Part shown: one piece after another, positions 50,756 through 60,134 of the stretch
How the letters are laid out: each line of letters begins with the position of its first letter
How positions within the stretch are numbered: the stretch's first letter is position 1
NCBI RefSeq assembly: GCF_009689005.1
Contig: NZ_AP021879.1
Span: 2,914,001 to 2,978,000 of the forward strand
Direction: 5' to 3'
Length of the DNA stretch: 64,000 nt
Origin: Desulfosarcina ovata subsp. ovata
GTDB taxonomy: Bacteria; Desulfobacterota; Desulfobacteria; Desulfobacterales; Desulfosarcinaceae
Position numbers and translations under genes: made by a program
Notes under the pieces: model-generated
Told to the model about the DNA's origin: nothing
The model's input: only the letters and a program-made list of their open reading frames with translations
The model's database searches: none

Positions 50756-52672
50756 CTAATTTTTCTGAGGGTTGTCACCCATCCCCGAACTGGTAAAAAC
50801 GCCGCCTCGCGGAAAACGAGCACTTGTCCCGTGGAGCTCGCGTTGAATATCGTTCAGGGCGCTGATCATCGATTCAACCGACTCGGCGGCAAAAATACCT
50901 TCCAGGAAACGTTGGGTCTCGCGCATGCCGACATCGGACTCGACGGTGGTGAACCGTGACGGCCGGCGGGTGGCAATCACATCGGCATCCTCGGGGTTCC
51001 CCACATGCTCGCGGATCTCGTCCAGATACGCCAGCGAGGTGCAGGCTTCGAAAAACAGCACCCGATAGCGGTTCGGATCGAAGCTGCCGCTGCTGACCAT
51101 GTCGAGCAGGTCGTGTTCCTCGTCGATGGCGACGCCGTGGCGGCGTGCCTCTTCAACGCGGGTTCGGCGGCCGGCGGCCTCAAGGGCGCTGTCGATGCCG
51201 ATGCGGAAATTCTCCAACGGGCTGGCCTTGGCGTCGAAATCAGGCCCCGAGCCATAACGGGCGTGACCGTTGTAAATGGTGATCTCGTCCTCGCTGAGCC
51301 CGCGTCCGAATTCACGGGCGGCGCCGGCGGCCGGAACGACAAGGTTGATCCAGATGGTCACCTCCCGGCTCTGTTCGACGCCACTGGCATCGGTCCACGT
51401 AATGGTGCGCGTCGCCGTCCAGTACTCATTGCCCGACAGGCCAAGAAGCTCGAGGCTGAACCCCTGCCCCTCCATCCAGGTGCGAAACCGTTCGGCCATC
51501 AAATCCTCGGTGGGACGGTCGGTACTTTCGTAGTGGCCGGGACGGGTCTCCCGGTGCACCATGGTGTCGGTGGCGCCAATGCCAACGGTGATGTCCAACC
51601 GGCCGTCGGCCAGCAATCGGTCGTAGTCGACGGTGTGCTCATGCCGCTCGCCGGGCGCAGGGGCCACACGATCCAGGACGGCCAGCGTGGCACCATCCAG
51701 TTCGTCTCCCGGCGAGGGACCGTATCGATCGCGGAATTGGCGGATGGCTTCCACGGTCTCGTCCCCATACTGCCCGTCGACACGGTACATGGGCAGCTCG
51801 AATCCCAGATCGACGAGCGCCTGCTGCACCTTGGACACGGCGCCGCGGCGGCCGTCATGACGTGACGAGAGCCGGGGCGTCCGGCCGTCCAGGATCCGCT
51901 CCAGCGCGCGGTTTCCGGTAAAACGGGGATTGCTCAGCACCGGCGTGGGGGTCTCGACTTCGTCGGCATCGGTTTCATCCCCGGGAATTCGACGCACGAC
52001 CGCCCCCCAGCCGGCAGTCTCGCCGCGTTGCTGGATCGTGTGGGTTAGCTCGTGGGCCAACAGGTGCTGGCCCGTGGCTGTCTGGGGAGAAAACCGGCCG
52101 CTGCCGAAATAGATGTCGCTCCCCAGGGTGAATGCGCGGGCGCCTATCTGCCGGGCCAAGCGCGCCGCCTGGGTGCCGATGTGGATCCGTATCCGGCTCA
52201 GGTCCCGGCCCAGGCGCGGCTCGAAAAATGCCCGGCTCTCCGCCGGCAGGGGCCTGCCGGTTCCCCGACGGCCGGCGATCGCCCCTTCGAGATCCGGCGT
52301 CACGAGCGGACGATCGCTGCCCTCGCTTTTGGGTTGGAGGAGTTCTTCTTCTTCAACCTGGCGCTGCAGATCCAGACCGTTGGCATCGTAACCGAGGGAA
52401 GTAAACTGAACCCGCGCATCGTCTTCCAGCGGTTGACGGACCAAAGCTTTGTCCGGCATGCGCATCACCGCATCGGCCACCCGGTCCGCTTCCTGCTCGT
52501 AGACGTCGTTGGGTGCCCCCACGGTCAATTTGGGTTGAATGCGGGAAGTCCCCAGGATGTGGCGGATCGTCCCGGCTTGCCGTGTGCGGTCAAGACCGTA
52601 AACCGGCGGCTGAAGGGTATGGGTCGATCGCGCCGGCAATTTTTTCTTGGATATGGACGCAAAGGTTCTCAT
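50756..52672 (-). CDS. DUF4157 (eCIS-core) protein 1 with peptidoglycan-binding and caspase-like C-terminal regions
   Basis: A 638-residue candidate cargo protein. Residues 1-155 are the shared N-terminal module (MRTFAS, RTRQAGTIRHIL). DUF4157 follows with zinc motif HELTHTIQQRG (~209). Then comes a peptidoglycan-binding-like repeat (VSKVQQALVDLGFE, ~275-340). The last 200 residues have a strand ending YNGHARYGSGP (His470) and another ending VLFFEACTSLAY (Cys544). The H-[GA] and hhhhxAC-[ST] pattern is that of clan-CD peptidases (caspases, gingipain, separase). That assignment is inference from motif shape. GGAGG precedes the ATG. No secretion signal is present, as for cargo loaded inside a contractile tube. 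Confidence 0.78.
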   Translation of the reverse strand: MRTFASISKKKLPARSTHTLQPPVYGLDRTRQAGTIRHILGTSRIQPKLTVGAPNDVYEQEADRVADAVMRMPDKALVRQPLEDDARVQFTSLGYDANGLDLQRQVEEEELLQPKSEGSDRPLVTPDLEGAIAGRRGTGRPLPAESRAFFEPRLGRDLSRIRIHIGTQAARLARQIGARAFTLGSDIYFGSGRFSPQTATGQHLLAHELTHTIQQRGETAGWGAVVRRIPGDETDADEVETPTPVLSNPRFTGNRALERILDGRTPRLSSRHDGRRGAVSKVQQALVDLGFELPMYRVDGQYGDETVEAIRQFRDRYGPSPGDELDGATLAVLDRVAPAPGERHEHTVDYDRLLADGRLDITVGIGATDTMVHRETRPGHYESTDRPTEDLMAERFRTWMEGQGFSLELLGLSGNEYWTATRTITWTDASGVEQSREVTIWINLVVPAAGAAREFGRGLSEDEITIYNGHARYGSGPDFDAKASPLENFRIGIDSALEAAGRRTRVEEARRHGVAIDEEHDLLDMVSSGSFDPNRYRVLFFEACTSLAYLDEIREHVGNPEDADVIATRRPSRFTTVESDVGMRETQRFLEGIFAAESVESMISALNDIQRELHGTSARFPRGGVFTSSGMGDNPQKN

Positions 52673-52779
52673 CGGCCTTATCCTCCGTCTGGCCTTACCA
52701 AAAACATTATCTTAAATACGATAGGATACCGTACCTGTCTCTGTCTCTATCTCTTTAAGATAGAACAAAAAAGCACAAC

Positions 52780-55473
52780 TTACATCCCTCCCAAACCCGG
52801 TTGATTGACCCACAACACACCCTCCGTGTCGAAAAAAGCAACTGGCACGGGGTCTCCTCCTCCTGCAGCACGCCACCTGGACAAATACGTTTCTTCACTC
52901 AATAGGAGTCTTACCTGCCGCCGCATGCCAGCTTCGAGTTGCCTGTCTATGACCGCGCGTGCTTCCACTGGCGTGTCGATACGCTGTTGCCATCTAACTG
53001 CAGAAGCTTCACGCATGGCCGCCTCAGCAGCAACGCGTGCCTCCCGAGCAGCACGTGCTCTGGCCGACTGGTGCACAGCACCTCTTCGCAACGCTTGTTG
53101 CGACGGCCAGCCCACACGGGTGGTATCGACCACCACACGTCCGTTCGTCTGCTCATAGGCGTAGGGAACCTCTCCTGTTCCCCCCAGGGCACGGTACTCC
53201 TCGGCGAAATAGGCGTGATCCGGCATCAGCTCCACCCCCTCCGCTTCGCTGACTAAACGATCGCGCAGCTGGCGCGCCTCGGCCAGATCTCGGATGGGGC
53301 GCCTTACGCGAAGGCCGCCAGCGGGTCCGGTGGGACGTCCCTCTGTTGGGGGACCCTGTTCGGGAGTCGTCGTCCTCTCTGTAGGCGCCGGCCCCGCCTC
53401 TGTAGGTCTTTCAGCCAGCCCCGGTTCAGGTACGGTAGTACGCTCAGCCGCGCCAACTCCGGGCTCAGTCGCACGATGGGGAAGATCAGGCTCCGGCACG
53501 GTGGCGCGTTCGGCTGCGCCAGCACCGGGCTCAGTGGTGCGATAAGGCAGGTCAGGCTCTGGCACAGTGGATCGTTCCACCGCACCTGGACCGGGTTCAG
53601 TAGGACGAGTGGCGGCCTCCACGGCACCTGCCTCAACACCGGTGGCGGCCTCGGCCTCCACGGCTGCCGACATGCGTGCGCTGCTCGACATGCTTCGCAC
53701 GCCCGCGACCAAGCCAATCACCGCTTCGATTGCCATCACAATCTCAGTGACCGCTTGGGTGGTGCGGAAGGTGTTGGCGTCACGAATCCCCTCCCGCATA
53801 TGATCGATCGCCCTGCCCAGGCCCAGGGTCAGAATCCCCCATGCCTCTTCACCCACAACACGCATGTCCCTTTCGAATTGTGCACGAGTATAAGAACCGG
53901 ACAGGGCACGCGCCCTACGGGAGAGTTCCTGCAATACCAAATTGTATGGGTTCACCTCCGCCAGCAGGTTAGCGGTGCCCAATATGCCGTAGATCACCGT
54001 GAACAGGATGCCGATCGGTATCAACGCGGCTTCCGTGCCGGACACCTCGATGGTACGACCTTCGGTTTCGCCAATCGCAGCAAGGTCGCGTTCCCACTCG
54101 GCCATCTGGTCCATGATCGGATCCCAGAACCAACGTCCACTGACCAAATCACCCGCTGCTTCCAGGCCCTCGCCGATGCTCTCGGCCCATCCGCGCCAGC
54201 CGACAGGCTCGGTCGGTTCCTCGCGGGGAGCCTCCACAACCGGGGGGCGGACCTCGAGCACGGGTTCCGGCTGCTCCCCCTCAATCTCCAGCCCCTCGGG
54301 TGCTTCGGTCACCCGCGCCTGCGGCATCAGCCGCAATCCTTCGATACGCCCACCCTGGCCACGAACAATCCGGACGCGAATGGTCAGCCAACGGTCACGG
54401 CTCATACGCGGGCCACCGCCTGTCGCAGCCGGGTGACCCAGCTCTGCCAAACGCGCCTCCAGCAATGCTGCGAAATCCAGCGCACGCACATAGCTCCGGT
54501 CAGCACTGCCGAAATTAGCCATCACCGCATCGATACTCGACAGGATGCTGGACATATCACCACTGATGTTCGAAAGGCGAAGGGCGATCACATCGCGCGG
54601 ACTTTCCTGGAATTGCACGCCATCGGCCGTGCCGCGGCGCAACCCATGCGAACCACGCAATGAACGCCGGTTACACGCCAGCCAGTTAGCGGACGCCCCT
54701 GAAACGCTGACGAATCGATGATCAGTGGCGGTCAATGCATCCGCTGCAATGTCTGCCGCCTGTTCCAGACCTGCCTGTTGCGCCACGGTGGCGGGATAGG
54801 CACCGCTTCGCCCCTGCTGAATGACATGAGCCAACTCATGCGCCAACAGGTGTTCGCCGGATTGGGTCTCCGGCGCATATTCACCGGCCCCAAAGAAAAT
54901 ATCCCGGCCATAGGTAAATGCCCTGGCACCCAACTCTTGATTCATCTGAGCCGCTTCATTGTCGGTATGGACGTTGACCTTGCTGAAGTCAAACTGCATG
55001 CGAGACTCGAAAAATGCCCGACTCTTTGCCGGCAGGAGCCGACCGGTTCCCCGACGGCCGGCGATTGCCCCTTCGAGATGCGGCGTCACGGGTGGACGAT
55101 CGCTGCCCTCGCTTTTGGGTTGGAGGAGTTCTTCCTCCTCCTCCTCTTCTTCCTCGACCTGGCGCTGCAAATCGGCACCGTTGGCATCGTTGCCGAGGGG
55201 AGTAGACTGAACCCGCGCATCGTCTTCCAGTGGTCGACGGGCCGAGGCCGCGTCCGGCATGCGCATCACCGCATCGGCCACGCGGTCCGCCTCCTGCTCG
55301 CAGACGTCGTTGGCTGCCCCCACGGTTAACTGGGGTTGAATGCGGGAGGTTTCCAGGATGTGGCGGATCGTCCCGGCTTGCCGGGTGCGGTCAAGACCGT
55401 AAACCGGCGGCCGAAGGGTGTGGGTCGATCGTGCCGGCAGTTTTTTCTTGGTTGGGGATGCAAAGGTTCTCAT
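52780..55473 (-). CDS. DUF4157 (eCIS-core) protein 2 with hydrophobic centre and PET-rich repeats
   Basis: An 897-residue protein. Residues 1-155 are almost identical to protein 1, apart from nine rather than four Glu in the acidic tract; sequence identity drops sharply after RAFFE. DUF4157 has HELAHVIQQG (~212). A hydrophobic stretch (ALIPIGILFTVIYGILG, ~497) and another (~580) could cross a membrane. Four ~22-residue repeats rich in Pro, Glu and Thr follow (~625-710). The last ~190 residues contain no domain I recognise and may be the toxic part. The upstream sequence (CGGAGGATACGGCCG) resembles that before protein 1, so the two genes arose by duplication. Confidence 0.75.
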   Translation of the reverse strand: MRTFASPTKKKLPARSTHTLRPPVYGLDRTRQAGTIRHILETSRIQPQLTVGAANDVCEQEADRVADAVMRMPDAASARRPLEDDARVQSTPLGNDANGADLQRQVEEEEEEEEELLQPKSEGSDRPPVTPHLEGAIAGRRGTGRLLPAKSRAFFESRMQFDFSKVNVHTDNEAAQMNQELGARAFTYGRDIFFGAGEYAPETQSGEHLLAHELAHVIQQGRSGAYPATVAQQAGLEQAADIAADALTATDHRFVSVSGASANWLACNRRSLRGSHGLRRGTADGVQFQESPRDVIALRLSNISGDMSSILSSIDAVMANFGSADRSYVRALDFAALLEARLAELGHPAATGGGPRMSRDRWLTIRVRIVRGQGGRIEGLRLMPQARVTEAPEGLEIEGEQPEPVLEVRPPVVEAPREEPTEPVGWRGWAESIGEGLEAAGDLVSGRWFWDPIMDQMAEWERDLAAIGETEGRTIEVSGTEAALIPIGILFTVIYGILGTANLLAEVNPYNLVLQELSRRARALSGSYTRAQFERDMRVVGEEAWGILTLGLGRAIDHMREGIRDANTFRTTQAVTEIVMAIEAVIGLVAGVRSMSSSARMSAAVEAEAATGVEAGAVEAATRPTEPGPGAVERSTVPEPDLPYRTTEPGAGAAERATVPEPDLPHRATEPGVGAAERTTVPEPGLAERPTEAGPAPTERTTTPEQGPPTEGRPTGPAGGLRVRRPIRDLAEARQLRDRLVSEAEGVELMPDHAYFAEEYRALGGTGEVPYAYEQTNGRVVVDTTRVGWPSQQALRRGAVHQSARARAAREARVAAEAAMREASAVRWQQRIDTPVEARAVIDRQLEAGMRRQVRLLLSEETYLSRWRAAGGGDPVPVAFFDTEGVLWVNQPGLGGM
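53340..53602 (-). repeat. Coding tandem repeat, four ~22-residue Pro/Glu/Thr-rich units
   Basis: The units read TEPGPGAVERSTVPEPDLPY, TEPGAGAAERATVPEPDLPH, TEPGVGAAERTTVPEPGLAE and TEAGPAPTERTTTPEQGPP. They form a flexible acidic linker between the hydrophobic centre and the C-terminal domain of DUF4157 protein 2. Such repeats vary in number through slippage. Confidence 0.85.
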
Positions 55474-55575
55474 CGGCCGTATCCTCCGTCTGACGTTTTC
55501 CGATCACATTCATCGACGGCTGCTCTCGGCTGGAGCAGAAAGTCAATGCCGCAAGTGAGCAAAACGCCATCCGAC

Positions 55576-57198
55576 CTAGCACGCCGCCAGCGTGCCGGCC
55601 CCTGTCAACGATACGTAACGTCCCGATACAAAACCATCGGCGGTACGATACCACGTGTCGACACCCAGCACGGACGTCCCGCGGGTCTGGCACAGCAGCG
55701 TCAGATCGGTTCCCCGTGGGTACAGGCCGAGAACGGCCGACGACGTGTCCGGTGCGGCACGGTAACGCAGGGCCGAGGCGGTGACCACCCCGTGCACCGT
55801 GGCGGGCGGGGGTGCGACGGCAGGCGCCGGAGTCACGGTAAAGCTGGCCAGTTCGGCGGCCGGTGCGTCGAAATCAATGGTGAAGGGGACATCGCCAACC
55901 AGGTTTGTGGCTTCGAAGCGTGAAAGCGGCACCGTAGCGACTTGTTCCCTCGACGTACCGCAGTTACCGGGGCACAAATCGATGGTGTCCGTGACACGGT
56001 AACGAATCGAAGGTGTCACGGTGATGGTGCCGGAAGGATCCCGCACCAGGGTGGCGGTGATGACCGCTGCACGCGAATCGTCGACCGGTGAAGGACGGGC
56101 CCCGAAAGGATGGGCACTCTGGTCGCTGCCGATGCCGCCGGCGATGTTGCCCGCGATGTCCGTGGGATAGTTGAAATTCATCTCATCCGGTCCGCCCGAT
56201 GCATTGATCGCACGCCGGGCGTCGATCAGATGGCTGGACACATCGAGGGTCACCCTCGATGCACCGCCCATCAGGGTGGCATGGTCCCGCTCGACAAGGC
56301 GGCGTAAGGCGTCGATGAGAAAACGCGTCGTCGCCTGAGTGGTTGGTGAGCTGGAGAAGTCGGCACCAAAACGGCCACTCAAGTCTTCCACAGCGGCGCC
56401 GCCGGTCATATACGTAGCCCACAGCGGTACGACCCTGGGATTTACCTTGGTGGCGATTCCGGCGAGGATTAACGGCCCGGCCCAGACCAGGTCACGCAAC
56501 GCCTCGTTGACGTCGGCGAAAGGTCTGCAGAAGTTTGCATGGCAGCTTGCATCCGCACCGGTCCAGCCGCCCGAACCGGTCGGCTTATTGGCCAGTGCCC
56601 GCAAACGTGCCGTACCGATGGCTTCGGCCCCCTCGCGGATATCGTCAATCAGGTCCCGGCGGATCACCTGTTGACGACCGGCGTCGTGACTGGATTCGGC
56701 CGCGCGTTGCTTGGTCGACACGCCACCAATCGAGATTCGATCCTCCCGTTGCTGGATCACGTGCGTCAATTCGTGTCCCAGCAATCGTTGGCCCGTGGGT
56801 GTGTGGGGCGGGCAGCCACCGCGCCCGATAACGATATGGTTGCCAATGGTAAAGGCCCGCGCCTGGATGGATTCGGCAATCTCCGACGCCGCTGGATCCA
56901 TATGCAGCCGAACCTGGCCCAGATCGCGTCCCAAGCGCGACTCGAAAAAAGTCCGGGATACGGGATCCAAGGGACGCCCGCCGGCCTTGATGGCCTCGAT
57001 TCCGGTCGCCCGGTCCGCATCCAGTTCGTAAGGTTCACCTGGGGCCCCGGCCTTCCGCTTGGCCTGGATTCCAGTCGAACGCAAAATCGACCCCACGGTC
57101 GCCGTCCGTTGGTTGCCGGACCATGGACGATAGGGTGGAAAAACCGCCTTGCGATACCCATGGGCGGTTTTTTTATGCTTCCAGGCAAAGGTCCGCAT
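55576..57198 (-). CDS. DUF4157 (eCIS-core) protein 3 with C-terminal SH3-like domain
   Basis: A 540-residue protein. The N-terminus is a diverged form of the shared module (MRTFAW, RTATVGSILRSTGIQAK). DUF4157 has HELTHVIQQRE (~142). The middle ~280 residues (CHANFCRPFADVNEALRDL onward) are unrecognised, with VTLDVSSHLIDARRAINASG near 320. The last ~75 residues (TASALRYRAAPDTSSAVLGL, WYRTADGFVSGRYVSL) are an SH3b-like domain that may bind cell wall. AAGGAGAGG precedes the ATG. It is the first cargo-type gene after the structural ones. Confidence 0.77.
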   Translation of the reverse strand: MRTFAWKHKKTAHGYRKAVFPPYRPWSGNQRTATVGSILRSTGIQAKRKAGAPGEPYELDADRATGIEAIKAGGRPLDPVSRTFFESRLGRDLGQVRLHMDPAASEIAESIQARAFTIGNHIVIGRGGCPPHTPTGQRLLGHELTHVIQQREDRISIGGVSTKQRAAESSHDAGRQQVIRRDLIDDIREGAEAIGTARLRALANKPTGSGGWTGADASCHANFCRPFADVNEALRDLVWAGPLILAGIATKVNPRVVPLWATYMTGGAAVEDLSGRFGADFSSSPTTQATTRFLIDALRRLVERDHATLMGGASRVTLDVSSHLIDARRAINASGGPDEMNFNYPTDIAGNIAGGIGSDQSAHPFGARPSPVDDSRAAVITATLVRDPSGTITVTPSIRYRVTDTIDLCPGNCGTSREQVATVPLSRFEATNLVGDVPFTIDFDAPAAELASFTVTPAPAVAPPPATVHGVVTASALRYRAAPDTSSAVLGLYPRGTDLTLLCQTRGTSVLGVDTWYRTADGFVSGRYVSLTGAGTLAAC

Positions 57199-57231
57199 GC
57201 ACCTCTCCTTATTGGGGTGAAGCCACCCAGG

Positions 57232-60096
57232 CTACCAGCTACCCTCCGGCATGTTGGCCGCTTTCACCGCATCCCGCGCTGCGGTAAGCAAACGTCCCCC
57301 GCCCACCCATTCGTTGTTGCGGATGCGCCGCTGCACCCGGTTGCCGCTATAGATCACGGTTTCTGCGATCACGCTGCCGACGATCGTATGCAGGGATTCC
57401 ATGGTATTGCCATTCAAGGTGACGTCCGCGGACAACACCAGGTTGCCGTTCCAGGCAATCATCGAATCGGAGATCAGGATCGCCTTATAAAGATCGGTCA
57501 GGATCCCCTTGCCGGCTTCGATGATCTGGCGGATTTCATCCACCCGTTCCCTCGCCAGGGCCAGGCGGGTCAGCATCGTGCCCTGGATACTCAAATCGGC
57601 GGCCTGGGCAACCAGGGTCAACACACCGGCGCTGGCCAGCATCTCCTGGAGTTGCTTGAGCTCCTCCTCATCGAGGCTGTCACCGGAGGCACCGTAAAGG
57701 CTGACCTGACCATAAATCCGGCTGTTCAGAATGGAAACCCGGGCCAGGGCATCGGCCAGCAGCAATGCACCGCCGGCCGTGGCGTGATGGGCCTGATCGC
57801 GGATATCGCACAGCGCGTCCAGGAAATGGGTATTGCCGGTTTCCGATAGCTCCAGCACCTGGATCAGGCGCTCGTAACTCAGGCGTTCGTTGCGTGAGAG
57901 CCTACCGGCCGTCTCGAGTGCCGCCTGCAGCTGTTCGGCTATTTTCTGGCGGCCATTGGCGTTCAACTTGGCCAGTCTTTGGGCTTCGAGGCCTGCCTCA
58001 GCCAGGAACGTCCGGCGCTCGGGATGAACAAACAACGCTGCCAGGTCGGCGTCGAAGGCAAAGATCGTCGCCGGTATGCTCAGCTCCGCCTTGGCGTGGG
58101 CTTCCAGCGTGCAGTGGTTCATGGAAAATGCGGCGGTGCCGCTGACCTCCAGCAAAGCCGTTTCGGCCGCCATGCCCACGTGATGCACGCGATCCAGATC
58201 GACCACGCCACAGCCTTCAATCGCCACCGGGCGCTCCTGCTCGAGGCTGACAATCCACAGATCGTCCAGGTGCAATTCATCGATGCCGACAAATGCCGCC
58301 TTTTCGCCCGGCTGAATCCGCGTGCCGGGACCGCACCCGGTCAGCGATAGATTTAGGTATGGAAAGTTCTTCTCTTTCTCAACCTGTTCCAGCGCATGGT
58401 CGCCGCGCAACAGGCAGAGGCAGATATCGAAGATGCCTTCGGCGGTCAGCGTCTTGACCGCTGCGGCGATGGTAGGGAACTGCCCCTCCTCGCCGACGGT
58501 GACCTTGCATCCGCCACCGGCCGGTCGCTGGCACAGGGCGTCGAGGGCATCCTGTACCGTCTCGATCTCCGGCTGGTTCAGGAAAGCACACGCACCGGTA
58601 TCGTAGGCGACGTGCCGGGCCCGAATATCGCACAGCAGGCCGAGGGCATCGGCCACCGTGGCGATGGGTTGTCCCCGATAAAGACTGGTGTTGCATGGTT
58701 TGGTGAAGCCGACATGCTCGGCTTGGATGCTGCAGATGGTGTCCAGCGCCTGCTTGACCGTTCCCTGGAAATTCAGAAACAGCCCTTGGGTGCAGTCGGT
58801 CTGGTAATCGATATCGTGGGCATGCAGATCGGTGAGCGGCGGAAAGCTGTGGCGCCGCCGGTCGGCGTCGTCCACATGGCGCGTGACCGTTCCGTCGGCG
58901 GCCACGCCCGCCAGGCGCAGGTAGTGGTGGTCGATCCCGTCGGGCAAGGTTCCGCTGCAGACGGCGCTGCCGGCCGTGTGAACCGCCTCACGCACCGGCG
59001 CGAGCCAGTAATCCCCCACGACAAAGGTTCGGCCGCTCAATTCCAGGTTCATCCGAAAGGCTTCGAGGTTGACCGTCAACCCCGGCCCCAGGGCCACATA
59101 TCCGGGCTGGGTGGAGGAGATGCCCGTGGACAGGTCCACGCCCTTGTCCCAACCGTCCACCAGGGTCCAGGTGGAACCGCTGCGGCTCAGTTCGCAATAC
59201 CCGTCCCAGCGTCGCACGAAGGCTTTGGGGTCCGCAGCGCCATCCGGGATGGCGTAGGTGGTGTTAAGGATCCCGGCCAGCGGCGAGAATCCTGAAGTCA
59301 GGTGAACGCCGGCATGCTTTTCGGTGGTTAAATCAAAAAATTCGTAGAGAAAGCGCGCATTGACGAATCCCGGAGGCATCAGCCCCTCCGTCTGGGCACT
59401 GAACTGCTCGGCGCCGTTTTCGCTGGACCATTTCAGCGTCAGGGCGGTGGGATTGTCGGCAGCGCCGGTCACGGCATGCACCTCCAGGCGAAAGAGGTAA
59501 TTGCCCACCCGGCCGGCGCCGGCGCCCACCAGACCGGCGCAGGGGTCGCAGGGATCGCTGGCTTCGAGATTATCGTGCAGATCGAGGCTCAAGGCGGCAT
59601 TCCCCTTTTGGGGGATGTCGGTCTCCGGATTGACGCCGCCGCCACAGGTCTTGACTTGCAGCATGGTCTGGGTGCGGGTGCAGGTGTCGGCCCCGTTGAG
59701 GGCCACATCGCGCAAATCGGGATCTTCCAGGGCCGTCAGGGCGCGCTCCCAGACGTCGGCGTAAACCACGTAGGGCCCGGTGGAGGGAAGATCGCCGCTT
59801 CCCGGCAGATCGGGCTGCAGGCTGGCCACAAACGCCGTCGTGCCCGGCAGCACGGCGCGCAACCCGTCGATGTAGACGTCGCCCGGCTGGATGTTGCGGT
59901 TGTCGGCGATGGAGAGGGCGCCGCTTCGGGGAGTGCCGCTGCCGACCACATCCTTGAGGGCCTCGGCCAGTTGCGCCTTGAGGACGTCGACCAGGCTGTT
60001 CCAGTCAGCATCGGTGAGCATGCGTCCCTGCTGCTGATAGACCCCGGCGTAGCGCTTCTGCGCATCAACGGATTTTTTGGATATCTGGGTTTTCAT
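57232..60096 (-). CDS. DUF6519-like phage-tail/eCIS structural protein
   Basis: A 954-residue protein. The N-terminal region (KRYAGVYQQQGRMLTDADWN, then PGDVYIDGLRAVLPG) matches DUF6519-type proteins found in contractile phage-like clusters. The C-terminal ~400 residues look beta-rich and repetitive (LDRVHHVGMAAETALLEVSG, AAFSMNHCTLEAHA, LNSRIYGQVSLYG), like a right-handed beta-helix, which suits a fibre or spike-accessory part. It lies 33 bp upstream of cargo gene 3. Role by context. Confidence 0.7.
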   Translation of the reverse strand: MKTQISKKSVDAQKRYAGVYQQQGRMLTDADWNSLVDVLKAQLAEALKDVVGSGTPRSGALSIADNRNIQPGDVYIDGLRAVLPGTTAFVASLQPDLPGSGDLPSTGPYVVYADVWERALTALEDPDLRDVALNGADTCTRTQTMLQVKTCGGGVNPETDIPQKGNAALSLDLHDNLEASDPCDPCAGLVGAGAGRVGNYLFRLEVHAVTGAADNPTALTLKWSSENGAEQFSAQTEGLMPPGFVNARFLYEFFDLTTEKHAGVHLTSGFSPLAGILNTTYAIPDGAADPKAFVRRWDGYCELSRSGSTWTLVDGWDKGVDLSTGISSTQPGYVALGPGLTVNLEAFRMNLELSGRTFVVGDYWLAPVREAVHTAGSAVCSGTLPDGIDHHYLRLAGVAADGTVTRHVDDADRRRHSFPPLTDLHAHDIDYQTDCTQGLFLNFQGTVKQALDTICSIQAEHVGFTKPCNTSLYRGQPIATVADALGLLCDIRARHVAYDTGACAFLNQPEIETVQDALDALCQRPAGGGCKVTVGEEGQFPTIAAAVKTLTAEGIFDICLCLLRGDHALEQVEKEKNFPYLNLSLTGCGPGTRIQPGEKAAFVGIDELHLDDLWIVSLEQERPVAIEGCGVVDLDRVHHVGMAAETALLEVSGTAAFSMNHCTLEAHAKAELSIPATIFAFDADLAALFVHPERRTFLAEAGLEAQRLAKLNANGRQKIAEQLQAALETAGRLSRNERLSYERLIQVLELSETGNTHFLDALCDIRDQAHHATAGGALLLADALARVSILNSRIYGQVSLYGASGDSLDEEELKQLQEMLASAGVLTLVAQAADLSIQGTMLTRLALARERVDEIRQIIEAGKGILTDLYKAILISDSMIAWNGNLVLSADVTLNGNTMESLHTIVGSVIAETVIYSGNRVQRRIRNNEWVGGGRLLTAARDAVKAANMPEGSW

Positions 60097-60134
60097 GGGT
60101 CCCCCGTCAGGTCATGATGAAAACAATTGCAAAT

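Noticed and set aside
53476-54663. A 395-codon plus-strand frame opposite DUF4157 protein 2.
   Set aside because: Antisense shadow; the minus strand holds HELAHVIQQG and the shared N-terminal module.
56539-57849. A 436-codon plus-strand frame spanning two minus-strand genes.
   Set aside because: It crosses the gap between DUF4157 protein 3 and the DUF6519-like gene and resembles nothing known.
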